Shown here: positions 1 through 7,480 of the stretch, piece by piece
Position numbering within the stretch: position 1 is the first letter of the stretch
Layout of the letters: the number at the start of each line of letters is the position of its first letter
Origin: Planctomycetota bacterium
Lineage (GTDB): Bacteria; Planctomycetota; Phycisphaerae; Sedimentisphaerales; Anaerobacaceae
DNA length: 32,906 nt
Direction of reading: 5' to 3'
Assembly (NCBI GenBank): GCA_025459125.1
Contig: JALORE010000048.1
Coordinates: 1-32,906, forward strand
Notes under the pieces: model-generated
Database searches by the model: none
What the model was told of the DNA's origin: nothing
Seen by the model: the letters and a program-made list of their open reading frames with translations, nothing else
Position numbers and translations under genes: made by a program

Positions 1-1099
1 CCTGGACGCTGGGCGTCGTGTCGGCGGGCAGATCGCCGGTCGCGAACTGGAGGCCATCCAGGTAGAAGCTCAAGATCTGCGGATGCCACCAGATCTCCGT
101 GCGATGCCCGATGGCACTATAGAAGACGCGGCCCTTGCCATAGCTCTTGATCCAGGCGAGAGCGAAATCGTTGTCCTGGCGATGAATCCAGGGCACCGTC
201 ATATTCGTCTTGGCCACGTCGAGCGACAGCAGCACACGGACCTTCGCGCGGGAGTAGGGGTCATTGTACTGGAAGATCTCCTCCGCCAGGCGGAAGCCCT
301 TACCCTCGAAGGCCATCATCAACGGGTGCTCGGGCTCATCGATCTTGATGGCAACCTCCTCATTCCACGGATGTCCCCAGTAGCTGGCGCCCAGCAGATC
401 CAGGAACTCGGGCCACTTGTTGACGCCGATGGCGTGGTGAAAGGCGAAGAGCCCGCCGCCGTTGGCGACGTAGTCCAGGAAGCTCTTCCGGAGCAGCTTC
501 TCCACGGCGTCGATGTCCGTGCCGAGGGTCTTGAACTTGTCCATGTCCTGCGCCGTCGGGCGAATCCAGGGACCGTTGCTGTTGTTCAGGACGATCGCAT
601 CGAACCCTTTGAGGTTCTCCGGCAGGTACATGGCCACATCAGCGCTGACGACCGGCACAAACGCCCCGGTCTTCTCGCCCAGCAGCCGCAGCGCATGTTC
701 CGATTGGGGAATCGTATAGCCCTTGTGCGGCGACTGCTCCATGAACGGCGTGTTCCAGATCAGCACCCGCCGGGGTTGCTTCGGCGCCACTCGCGCCTTG
801 GTCGGCATCGCCGCCTCGATCCGCCGTGCTTGGTTCGGCGTCAACTGTCCCGGCGCGACCGCCGTCATGAGAAATGCCACGACGATGACCGGCCAGATCC
901 CCGCAAATCCCATGGTTACCAGCACGTGGTTGCCCTGCTTGACAGAACCAACTGTGGGTGGCAGCGTCAAGGCCGAAGACCTTGGCGATGGCTCGTCCGA
1001 ATGGTCACAAGACCATCGCCAAGCTTCGCTTGACGATGCCACCCGGACGCCAGGAATGCGCGTCTTCGATACGTAACGCTCCGCGGATGCACGAGACAT
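1..1099 (-). CDS. ThuA-like domain protein (3' end beyond window)
   Basis: The reverse-strand translation matches the ThuA (trehalose utilization, glutamine-amidotransferase-like) family: RRVLIWNTPF opens the alpha/beta core, followed by GFDAIVLNNSNG, GGGLFAFHHAIG, an HPWNEEV segment and GKGRVFYSAIGHR. ThuA proteins are linked to sugar metabolism, but no reaction is firmly assigned to the secreted planctomycete forms. The reading frame runs off the left edge, so the C-terminus is missing. The start is uncertain. ATG at 1099 has a GAGAGG ribosome site; ATG at 913 lies directly before a hydrophobic signal-like segment (WPVIVVAFLMTAVA) but has no clear ribosome site. The 62 codons between the two starts read straight through a palindromic repeat (956-1044), so they may not be ancestral coding sequence. 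The gene lies downstream of the Gfo/Idh/MocA gene on the same strand, a pairing common in planctomycetes. The family call is firm; the N-terminus is not. Confidence 0.85.
   Translation of the reverse strand, partial: MSRASAERYVSKTRIPGVRVASSSEAWRWSCDHSDEPSPRSSALTLPPTVGSVKQGNHVLVTMGFAGIWPVIVVAFLMTAVAPGQLTPNQARRIEAAMPTKARVAPKQPRRVLIWNTPFMEQSPHKGYTIPQSEHALRLLGEKTGAFVPVVSADVAMYLPENLKGFDAIVLNNSNGPWIRPTAQDMDKFKTLGTDIDAVEKLLRKSFLDYVANGGGLFAFHHAIGVNKWPEFLDLLGASYWGHPWNEEVAIKIDEPEHPLMMAFEGKGFRLAEEIFQYNDPYSRAKVRVLLSLDVAKTNMTVPWIHRQDNDFALAWIKSYGKGRVFYSAIGHRTEIWWHPQILSFYLDGLQFATGDLPADTTPSVQ
956..1044. repeat. Palindromic interspersed repeat, family A, copy 1
   Basis: An 89-bp imperfect inverted repeat. 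The left arm begins GGGTGGCAGCGTCAAG and the right arm ends CTTGACGATGCCACCC; the 16-base arms match at 15 positions after reverse complementing. An inner pair (CTTGGCGATGG / CCATCGCCAAG) gives a second stem. The same termini recur at four other places in the window. This copy lies between the two possible starts of the ThuA-like gene and is open in that frame. Confidence 0.85.
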
Positions 1100-1174
1100 G
1101 GTACAACCCTCTCACTTGATGGTTGCAGCGGAATCACAGCGACCGCCCCTGTGAAGACGAGGAACCGGGTGACA

Positions 1175-1220
1175 GGGTGGCAGCGGCAAGCGGAGTCTTC
1201 GGAGCTTGCCGATGCCACCC
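1175..1220. repeat. Palindromic interspersed repeat, family A, copy 2 (short)
   Basis: A 46-bp version of the family: arm GGGTGGCAGCGGCAAG, a short centre, then CTTGCCGATGCCACCC. It lies between the stop of the Gfo/Idh/MocA gene and the start of the ThuA-like gene on the same strand, so transcribed RNA could form a hairpin between the two cistrons. It is the most compact copy and looks like the minimal unit. Confidence 0.85.
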
Positions 1221-1272
1221 GTCGTTGGCCTTGAATGCAGGGAAGTCCATGCGTCATCTTTACACGGCCGGA

Positions 1273-2658
1273 TCACAGCGACCAACCCTCACGGTACTGG
1301 CGCTTGAGCGCCGCGTTCGCCTCCGGGAGGTTCGTGACCTTCATCGCCACAGGATCGTACGCGATGCTCTTGCCGAATAAGGTGGCGACGTTGCCGAGCA
1401 GCACGAACTCCGCCAACGGACCACTGTAATCAAAGTTGGACAGGGCCGCCGGCCCGCCGCGGCAGGCCGCGAGCCATTCCTGTTCATGGCCCCGCGACCG
1501 CGGCAGCGCGGGCGCCGGCGCGGCGAAGTCCTTGAACTTCTCCTGCGGCAACAGAGTCACGACGGTATTGTGCCCATTGGCGTGGAGCATGCCCTGATCG
1601 CCGATCAGCAGGCAGCCGGCATGATCCTGCCACTTCTTCTCACCGGCATCGCCCCAGTCGAGCTGACGGCCCACCATCTGCTCGATCTGCTCGCGCGGCC
1701 CGGGTGCCCGCCCGCCGCCGTTGTACCAGTGGACCGTGACCGGCGGCATGTCGCCCCGCGCGGGGAACCGGTAGTGAATGATCTCCCACTTGGGGAACGT
1801 GGCCTGGTGCACGCCCGAAAGCTCGACATCGAGCCGGATTGTGGGAGGCGTCGCTCCCGCCTTGGCCGCGTTCCACAGGGAATCGAGACGCAGACCCTTG
1901 AAGATGATGTTCATCGTGTGGCAGCCCCAGTTGCCGAGCTGACCCGTGGCGAAGTCGCGCCACGTGTGCCACTCGGCCCAGCGGGAATTGTAAGGCCGGC
2001 CCTGCGCCGGACCCAGCCACAGATCCCACTTGAGAAATGCCGGCATGGGGTGCTCATCCGTCGGCACCGGCCGCTCGCCCGCCCCGCCGCCGGTGTTCCA
2101 GGCGTGGACTTCGCGAATCTCTCCGAGCGCGCCCGCCTGGATCAACTCGACGCCCCGGCGGAAGTCGTTGCTCGCGGTGCCCTGGTTGCCCATCTGCGTG
2201 ACCACCTTGTGCTGACGGGCCAGCTCGCGCAGCGTGCGGGCCTCGAAGATATCGTGCGTCAGCGGCTTCTCGCAGAGGACGTGCTTGCCTCTCTTGATCG
2301 CGGCCGCCGAAATCACCGCATGGGTATTGTCCGGCGTGGCGACCGTGATGGCGTCGATCTGCTGATCCATCTCGTCGAGCATGACGCGAAAATCGTGGTA
2401 CTTCTTCGCTTCGGGAACGGCGTTGTAGTACGGCTCGGCCCGCCGGTCGTTCACATCGCACATGGCGACAATGTTGGCGAGCTTCGGCATGGTGCCCGAG
2501 AACCAACTGCCCCGCCCGGACACTCCCACGATCGCCACATTCACCTTGCTGTTGGCCCCGTACGTTCGAGCCGAGCGGCTGTCCTTCAGGAGAATCAGTC
2601 CCACGCCGCCCAGGGTGGTACTCTTCAGAAACGTGCGTCGCCCCCCTCGTGCCGCCAT
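1273..2658 (-). CDS. Tat-exported Gfo/Idh/MocA family oxidoreductase
   Basis: A 461-residue NAD(P)-dependent sugar dehydrogenase-like protein. A twin-arginine signal (RRTFLKST, residues 7-14) is followed by the Rossmann motif VAIVGVSGRGSW (about 41-52), DAITVATPDNTH (102-113) and the family signature CEKPLTHD (129-136), whose Lys normally sits near the nicotinamide. The C-terminal half is the Gfo/Idh/MocA substrate domain. Length and architecture fit the large group of exported planctomycete members that act on oxidised or modified sugars; the substrate cannot be read from sequence. The start at 2658 is chosen over an upstream ATG at 2703 because AGGAGGTCGAGT directly precedes it and it places the RR motif near the N-terminus. 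The ThuA-like gene follows on the same strand after a 173-base gap containing a palindromic repeat, so the two are probably co-expressed. Confidence 0.93.
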   Translation of the reverse strand: MAARGGRRTFLKSTTLGGVGLILLKDSRSARTYGANSKVNVAIVGVSGRGSWFSGTMPKLANIVAMCDVNDRRAEPYYNAVPEAKKYHDFRVMLDEMDQQIDAITVATPDNTHAVISAAAIKRGKHVLCEKPLTHDIFEARTLRELARQHKVVTQMGNQGTASNDFRRGVELIQAGALGEIREVHAWNTGGGAGERPVPTDEHPMPAFLKWDLWLGPAQGRPYNSRWAEWHTWRDFATGQLGNWGCHTMNIIFKGLRLDSLWNAAKAGATPPTIRLDVELSGVHQATFPKWEIIHYRFPARGDMPPVTVHWYNGGGRAPGPREQIEQMVGRQLDWGDAGEKKWQDHAGCLLIGDQGMLHANGHNTVVTLLPQEKFKDFAAPAPALPRSRGHEQEWLAACRGGPAALSNFDYSGPLAEFVLLGNVATLFGKSIAYDPVAMKVTNLPEANAALKRQYREGWSL

Positions 2659-2722
2659 ACTCGACCTCCTTCGACATTGCCCATCGGGGCCCCTCATGCT
2701 CACGCGAGGATACCTTGTGATG

Positions 2723-2751
2723 ATCTTATCTCTTCAGGCCGCCGCCCGCAA
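2723..2751 (-). promoter_or_regulatory. Candidate sigma70 promoter for the Gfo/Idh/MocA gene
   Basis: On the reverse strand TTGCGG and TAAGAT are separated by 17 bases, about 65 bases upstream of the chosen start. Both boxes are only partial matches to consensus, so this is a weak candidate. Confidence 0.3.
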
Positions 2752-2768
2752 TGCGCACTCCGGGTCGA

Positions 2769-2797
2769 TTGACATCAATCGCATGGCGGCTTATACT
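2769..2797 (+). promoter_or_regulatory. Near-consensus sigma70 promoter driving the antitoxin gene
   Basis: TTGACA (2769-2774), a 17-base spacer and TATACT (2792-2797) match the housekeeping promoter at 11 of 12 positions with ideal spacing. It sits about 80 bases upstream of the addiction-module gene and points at it. It is the strongest promoter seen in the window. Confidence 0.8.
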
Positions 2798-2878
2798 GGG
2801 ATTTGTGGACACGGGGCCTCAGAGGAAAGAACGCAGCTCCGGACGCAAATGCCGTGAAGGCAGTAGAAAGGTTTTTCG

Positions 2879-3106
2879 ATGGCAACAACAGAAGAACTCA
2901 TCAACGAGGCGATCTCCCTTCCGGTAGAGCTGAGGGCACAGTTGGTGGACGAGCTGCTCAAGAGCCTGAATCCTTCTCAGGCTGAGATTGACGAATTGTG
3001 GAGCGAAGAAGCGGAGAGGCGAGTCGCCGAGATCGAGACCGGCCAGGTCCGGGTCATCCCGGGCGAGGAGGTCTTCGACAAGCTGAGGAAGAGGCTGGGC
3101 TCATGA
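2879..3106 (+). CDS. Addiction module antitoxin-like protein
   Basis: A 75-residue acidic, helical protein beginning MATTEELINEAISLPVELR. It matches the small 'putative addiction module component' family: an N-terminal helix with the LP.E.R..L...LL.SL pattern, a central E.W..E...R..E...G segment and a C-terminal helix. Family members are antitoxins usually encoded just before a RelE/ParE-type toxin. AAAGG lies 8 bases before the ATG, and a near-consensus promoter lies upstream. The stop overlaps the next ATG (ATGA at 3103-3106), the usual antitoxin-toxin arrangement, but the downstream frame stops after 17 codons. It is therefore probably an orphan antitoxin. Family assignment is by pattern; the toxin partner is missing here. 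Confidence 0.85.
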   Translation: MATTEELINEAISLPVELRAQLVDELLKSLNPSQAEIDELWSEEAERRVAEIETGQVRVIPGEEVFDKLRKRLGS

Positions 3107-3156
3107 GTTGCACCATGCACGCCGCGGCTCAGTATGACCGATTCAAGACTGGGTGA
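3103..3156 (+). pseudogene. Truncated toxin stub after the antitoxin
   Basis: The ATG overlaps the antitoxin stop and opens a 17-codon frame, MSCTMHAAAQYDRFKTG, then TGA. The position and the first residues (a short strand, then AAA.YDRF) resemble the beginning of a RelE/ParE-type toxin, but the rest is absent. The convergent gene begins its stop region only 15 bases later. The best reading is a toxin gene lost by deletion or replaced when the neighbouring gene arrived. It may simply be a chance short frame. Confidence 0.35.
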
Positions 3157-3170
3157 TGTGCGACGCGCAC

Positions 3171-4391
3171 TCATACTTGATGTATCTGAGCCTCGGATGC
3201 GTCATCTCTCAATGGCGGGACCCAGTTCACTATGAAATAGATGTCGAGCTCTTCAGGGCGGCAGTCGTTCCGTCCGGCAGTGAGGTCCCCGATATTCGAG
3301 CCCGCCACAATGCTCATGATCGAGCCATCGGCAAAGTGGACCAGTATGGCCTCGCTCTCGTGGACACCTTCAATCCCCTCACGGAAGCCCACCTCGACTT
3401 TCCCGACAGTCTTACCCTTCATTTCAAGAGCTTGGACAATCGAGTAATGAGCTTGTGGCGGGCGAGTGATGCGCGGCAGCCACTCCTTGGCGCGCTGGCG
3501 TTCATAGGCCCTCCTGCCGGCTATTTCGAACTTGTCTTCGAGAATAGCAAGAAGTTGCTTCGTCGCATCCAGGCAGAGATAGAGGTCTATTGTGAACTGC
3601 GAGAACGCCCCGAATTTGGCGGAGGCGGGGCGCACTCCGTGCGAGGCGAGGCGCCTTTGCTCACTCACGGTGTCCATCGCACTCTTGAAGTGACCCGTAC
3701 TCTCAAGATCCGGCAGAAGTTGGAACAGAGATTTTACCGTGATCTTGTCGCCTATCTTGATGGTCACTCCGAGACGTGTGGCAAGCTTCGCAATACAGTC
3801 TTTGTTCACGCCATCTATCAGATAGCCATAGAGTTCCCGATGAGAGTCTTGATAGCGGTGGGTGTTTTCGGCGGCTGGATACGGAATCGACTCGCCTATG
3901 GCGTGCTTATATAATGGGCAATTCACTATCTCACAGGTCAAACCATTGATAGTGTTTACAGTCTCGATGAGATAATAAGAAGGGCCATTATCCACTTCCC
4001 AATCGCCTCGCAGATTCCGGCGCACCCACTTCTGGAATCTCTCGTCGTAGTCTGTTGTCCACTCCGCCGATTGAAGGCGGAACGACATCCACCTCTGGAT
4101 GTGCGTCTTGGATCTTTCGAACAAATCCGGCAACCATGCGACTATGGCAAGATCCCCGTCCTTGAGAGTGCGGTATCCGAAGTGGATGTACAAGTTCTCG
4201 TCGGTTCTACCAAGGCGCTCCAGTTCGCGAAAGTACCCCTCCGTCAACTCCAACTTCCCCTCGAAGAAGTCAGACTTGATGGCATACTTATCGGATTCAT
4301 TCTGATACCCGGCCAACACTTGGCGGTCAAAGTACTCCAAAAGGTGCGCAACCGACTTCACATCGACGTCATTCTCTCTTGGTTCTTCCAT
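3171..4391 (-). CDS. Protein of unknown function with a HEPN-like Rx4H motif
   Basis: A soluble 406-residue protein with no signal peptide or membrane segment and no family I recognise with certainty. The N-terminal half is charged and aromatic-rich. Around residues 240-250 it carries EQRRLASHG within a helical stretch that continues as FTIDLYLCLDATKQLLAILE; R-x4-H in such a helix is the active-site signature of HEPN-domain RNases, so a HEPN-type C-terminal domain is possible. The last ~90 residues look like a small beta-rich domain. The start at 4391 has GGGAG six bases upstream and is preferred to an upstream ATG at 4457. Base composition is visibly lower in GC than in surrounding genes and codon choice is less biased, suggesting transfer. 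It lies beside an orphan antitoxin. The gene is convincing; the HEPN idea is tentative. Confidence 0.7.
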   Translation of the reverse strand: MEEPRENDVDVKSVAHLLEYFDRQVLAGYQNESDKYAIKSDFFEGKLELTEGYFRELERLGRTDENLYIHFGYRTLKDGDLAIVAWLPDLFERSKTHIQRWMSFRLQSAEWTTDYDERFQKWVRRNLRGDWEVDNGPSYYLIETVNTINGLTCEIVNCPLYKHAIGESIPYPAAENTHRYQDSHRELYGYLIDGVNKDCIAKLATRLGVTIKIGDKITVKSLFQLLPDLESTGHFKSAMDTVSEQRRLASHGVRPASAKFGAFSQFTIDLYLCLDATKQLLAILEDKFEIAGRRAYERQRAKEWLPRITRPPQAHYSIVQALEMKGKTVGKVEVGFREGIEGVHESEAILVHFADGSIMSIVAGSNIGDLTAGRNDCRPEELDIYFIVNWVPPLRDDASEAQIHQV

Positions 4392-4464
4392 ATCTGCTCC
4401 CAGCCAACGAGATCGCACGGCGACTGCCGATCCGACGGCATTCCTACGGTCCAACACGATACAG

Positions 4465-4493
4465 GATCTAGGGTCGATCCGCCATCATAACAA
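4465..4493 (-). promoter_or_regulatory. Candidate promoter for the HEPN-like gene
   Basis: On the reverse strand TTGTTA and TAGATC are spaced by 17 bases, each matching 4 of 6 consensus bases. It lies about 75 bases upstream of the chosen start. The gene-free stretch 4392-4800 otherwise holds only a palindromic repeat block (4621-4748). Confidence 0.35.
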
Positions 4494-4620
4494 GGCCACC
4501 TCCGACTTACTGATCGGTTGCACACACCTGACCGTTATCCGTCTGGGCTCTGTTCGCCATCTACGGTGCGCCCGACATGGCTAGTGCTTCATGTCAATTG
4601 AACCTCCGGGTAGAGGTGGT

Positions 4621-4748
4621 GGGTGGCAGCGGCAAGCGGAGTCCTCGGAGCTTGCCGATGGCGGATAGGCAAACCATCGGCAAGCTGCGCTTGCCGCTGC
4701 CACCCGTCCGGCATCGGCAAGCTGCGCTTGCCGCTGCCACCCGTCCGG
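4621..4748. repeat. Palindromic interspersed repeat, family A, copy 3, with a 37-bp tandem duplication
   Basis: It opens with GGGTGGCAGCGGCAAG and has two successive right ends: a 37-bp unit (4675-4711), starting CATCGGCAAGCTGCGC and ending in CCACCCGTCCGG, is repeated immediately as 4712-4748. Each unit is itself a small inverted repeat (CGGCAAGC / GCTTGCCG). The block lies between the stop of the metallophosphoesterase gene and the promoter region of the next minus-strand gene. It shows this repeat family can expand in tandem. Confidence 0.85.
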
Positions 4749-4800
4749 AACGTCAATTGTCATGGAGCACCAGCCTGCGGTTCACATCTCTTGCTTCGAT

Positions 4801-5946
4801 CTACTCTCCACGGGAGCGTCCTGGGTGGCGTGTGCGGTCCAGGAGGGTGCCGTCGAGAGCTTTGATTTCCACGAGCAACTCGCACGGCTGGCGGTGGAAG
4901 GTGAGCAGGATGTACGTGTCCTCGCCGGCGAGGAACTGGGAGTGCGGGTCGGGGTAGCGATCGCCTTTGCCGCTCACGGACGTGTTGAAGTACGGGTGTC
5001 CCTCGAAGACGGCCCGCTCGGCGAAATAGCCGAAGCCGGTGATACAGAGCGTGCCCCGGCAAAACATCCCATGCCAGCGGCGGCCCTCCTGGTTGCGCAT
5101 GCTCGCGTTCTGCTCGTTGTAGAGCGTCACGATGAACCGGTGGCCGGACGGTTGCGTCAGGCGGTCGTACCACTCGAACTGCTCGCTGCCGACCGCGAAG
5201 GGATGACACGCCTGCCAGGTCGTACCCATGTCAGAAATGTGGTTCAGGTCGAGGGCAATGAAGCGCACGTCGAAGCCGGGCACATCGAGGTGCCATTTCC
5301 ATTCCTCGTCCGGCAGCTCGAAGAACGTGCGGAATGCGGTGGCGTTCACATCGTACACGGCCTCTGGCGGCGGCTTCGCGCCGCGCGGGCGGATCTCCTT
5401 GTCGTGGTTGCCCAGCACCGGCATGAAGATCGTCGTCCGGAACAGCTCGGGATAAGCGTCGATCAGCCGGCTGTACGGCCCCGTCCAATCCTTACGGCCG
5501 TTGCACCCCTGCCAGAGATTGGCGATGTTGTCCCCGGCGGTCATGACGATACGCACGTTGTCCTTGATGAGGCCGGGCAACGCGGGCCTGCCCTGCAAAT
5601 CGGCAATGACGCCCACGCGCAGTTCGTCCTGCGGGTATCCTTTGAAGGAAGCGACGGGCGAACGGTGCGGGCCGGTCTGTACGCGATAGTAGTGAGCAGC
5701 CGCCTGCAGGGGCAGAGGAATCTCCACGTGGTGCAGCGTCACGCTCTCCTCGACCGTGCAGGTCTGCTCCGTCGCCGGCGTCGTTCCGTAGTGAACGATG
5801 GAGTTGCCCGGCTCCGAGGTCTCCCAATTCACCACGACCCGGCTCGGGTCCGTACTCTTATGGCTCAGCCAGATGCGCTCAACCCGGGCGTGTGCGGTAC
5901 CGACTTCGAGCAACAGGCACGCAGCAACAGCCAGAATCCGACGCAT
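4801..5946 (-). CDS. Secreted calcineurin-like metallophosphoesterase, degenerate metal site
   Basis: A 381-residue protein with a signal peptide (MRRILAVAACLLLEVGTAHA). Residues about 20-100 form a purple-acid-phosphatase-like fibronectin domain (VVVNWETSEPGNSIVHYG). The phosphoesterase core follows, with VIADLQGRP, TAGDNIAN and VLGNHDKE. The GD-N and GNHD metal-binding motifs are present. The first motif is D-L-Q where D-x-H is usual, the later catalytic-core His is not evident (IVTLYNEQN), and no GHxH motif is seen near the C-terminus. The metal centre is therefore incomplete by family standards, and activity or metal choice may differ. The gene starts 32 bases after the PQQ-propeller gene's stop on the same strand, so the two probably form an operon. 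The family call is secure; the catalytic status is not. Confidence 0.88.
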   Translation of the reverse strand: MRRILAVAACLLLEVGTAHARVERIWLSHKSTDPSRVVVNWETSEPGNSIVHYGTTPATEQTCTVEESVTLHHVEIPLPLQAAAHYYRVQTGPHRSPVASFKGYPQDELRVGVIADLQGRPALPGLIKDNVRIVMTAGDNIANLWQGCNGRKDWTGPYSRLIDAYPELFRTTIFMPVLGNHDKEIRPRGAKPPPEAVYDVNATAFRTFFELPDEEWKWHLDVPGFDVRFIALDLNHISDMGTTWQACHPFAVGSEQFEWYDRLTQPSGHRFIVTLYNEQNASMRNQEGRRWHGMFCRGTLCITGFGYFAERAVFEGHPYFNTSVSGKGDRYPDPHSQFLAGEDTYILLTFHRQPCELLVEIKALDGTLLDRTRHPGRSRGE

Positions 5947-5978
5947 CGATTTCCTCCCCAGTACGGGTGCCTCTATCG

Positions 5979-7289
5979 CTATGGTCTGGCCGAGAGGTCG
6001 GCGCAGACGAGTTCTTTGTCGTTGCGGGCGTAGATGCAGCGGTTGGCGAAGGCGGGGTGGGACCAGCAGACGCCGCCACGCTGGCTCAGCTGGGCTGTGG
6101 TGGGGTCAAGCAGCTTGGTGCGGCTGATCTCGTGGAAGCCGTCGGGGGCCAGACGGGCAAGGAGCAGCTCGCCCCGCTCGTTGAACATCCAGACCTTGTC
6201 GGCGTTGCGAACCAGGTGGATGTTGGACCAGCGGGCTTTCGGCACCGCGCGGAGGTCTTCCCAGATGCGGTCGCCCGTCTGCAGGGCCAGGCAGCGCAGC
6301 TCGCCGTGACTGTCCACGCCGTAGATGTGCTCGCCCTGCAGGATCGGGGTTGAGATGCAGCAGTGCAGGGCATCGGTCTTGACTTCGCTCTCGCCCCGGC
6401 GCTGCCAGAGTTGCTCGACGGCGAGCTTGTCCGGGTTCACGGTCAACACGACCATGCCGTCGTAGAAGCTCGTGACCACCAGGTGCTTGCCATCGAAGAC
6501 CGGCGTGGCGATCGTGATCTCCATCTCCTTGGGCACGAAGGGATGCTCCCAATGGAGCTGCCCCGTCTGCGGATCGAGGCCCACGATCCGCTGGTCCGTG
6601 ATGTACACCAGGACTCGTCGGCCCGCCTGCGCAATGATGATCGGCGCGGAATAGGAGACGCCCTCTTTCAGCGCCCGCCACTTCTCCTGCCCGGTCGCTG
6701 GGTCGAACGCCATCAGGCAGGCGTTGTCCTTGCCGCCCACCGGGGCAAGCAGCAGGTTGCCTTCGACCAGCGGGGCGCCGGCGATGCCCCAGATCGGCAC
6801 GCGGGCGGCGTATTCCTTGCGGCAATCGTGGCTCCAGAGCACCTGGCCCGATTGGGCGTCGAGACAATGGAGGTGGCCCATCGTACCGAGGGAATAGGCC
6901 CGACCTTCGTGAATTGTCACGGACGCCCGCGGCCCGGCTTCATACTGGATGCGCTCATAGACGCAGTCATAGGCATACGACCAGAGCGGCTTGCCGGTCT
7001 CGGCCTCGAAGCACTGGATGCGCTCCTGCCGGGCGGGCTGAACGACGCGATCCATGACAAACACGCGCCCCGCGGCGACGGTCGGGCCGCCGTAGCCGCT
7101 GCCGAGCGGGACCCGCCACTTGACCGGCAACTGTGCTCCTTCGAAACGTTCCACGAGTCCCGCCTCGGTCCAGACACCGTCGCGGTTGAGTCCGCGCCAC
7201 TGCGGCCAGTCGGCGGCGAAGCCCGCCCCCGTCCAGACACCGGCTACCATCATCGACAACACGAGTGACTTGTTGACCATCTTGTCCAT
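5979..7289 (-). CDS. Secreted PQQ-like beta-propeller protein
   Basis: About 436 residues. A signal-like segment (KSLVLSMMVAGVWTGAGFAA) is followed by DWPQWRG, the typical opening of planctomycete PQQ-binding-like propellers. Blade repeats follow, each with a small-residue/Gly turn and a Trp: GKPLWSYAYD, SGQVLWSHDC, TGQEKWRALK, TGQLHWEHPF and TGDRIWEDLR. Such proteins are periplasmic; some are quinoprotein dehydrogenases and many have no known enzyme activity. Nothing here proves PQQ binding. Several in-frame ATGs exist (7280, 7289, 7307, 7316); 7289 is chosen because it leaves a short basic N-region before the hydrophobic core, but no start has a strong ribosome site. It is first in a probable two-gene operon with the metallophosphoesterase. 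Confidence 0.9.
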   Translation of the reverse strand: MDKMVNKSLVLSMMVAGVWTGAGFAADWPQWRGLNRDGVWTEAGLVERFEGAQLPVKWRVPLGSGYGGPTVAAGRVFVMDRVVQPARQERIQCFEAETGKPLWSYAYDCVYERIQYEAGPRASVTIHEGRAYSLGTMGHLHCLDAQSGQVLWSHDCRKEYAARVPIWGIAGAPLVEGNLLLAPVGGKDNACLMAFDPATGQEKWRALKEGVSYSAPIIIAQAGRRVLVYITDQRIVGLDPQTGQLHWEHPFVPKEMEITIATPVFDGKHLVVTSFYDGMVVLTVNPDKLAVEQLWQRRGESEVKTDALHCCISTPILQGEHIYGVDSHGELRCLALQTGDRIWEDLRAVPKARWSNIHLVRNADKVWMFNERGELLLARLAPDGFHEISRTKLLDPTTAQLSQRGGVCWSHPAFANRCIYARNDKELVCADLSARP

Positions 7290-7351
7290 TGCGTCCCGAA
7301 CCTTCATTTCGTACATATGGAGTCGCGACAACCCGCCGGAGCGGTTCGTCC

Positions 7352-7380
7352 ACTGTAGCAGGATTCTTGTCGCATCACAA
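7352..7380 (-). promoter_or_regulatory. Candidate promoter for the PQQ-propeller operon
   Basis: On the reverse strand TTGTGA and TACAGT are separated by 17 bases, about 60 bases upstream of the chosen start. Each box matches consensus at four of six positions. The divergent gene at 7481 begins nearby, so this intergenic space probably carries promoters in both directions. Confidence 0.4.
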
Positions 7381-7480
7381 TGCCCGCGCGGGTATGCTAA
7401 GATACTTGACGAGGCCGCCCGTTGCCGGCAAGGGCGACGGCCGGCGGAATCAGACACAAACGCGAAAGGAAAGGGGCGAT

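Noticed and set aside
83-1033. A plus-strand 316-codon frame at the left edge
   Set aside because: The minus strand encodes a clear ThuA domain over the same bases; the plus frame is low-complexity Arg/His-rich with no domain.
956-1220. Possible CRISPR array or insertion sequence from the closely spaced repeats
   Set aside because: The two repeats are palindromes of different length, not evenly spaced direct repeats with unique spacers, and there is no transposase or cas gene.
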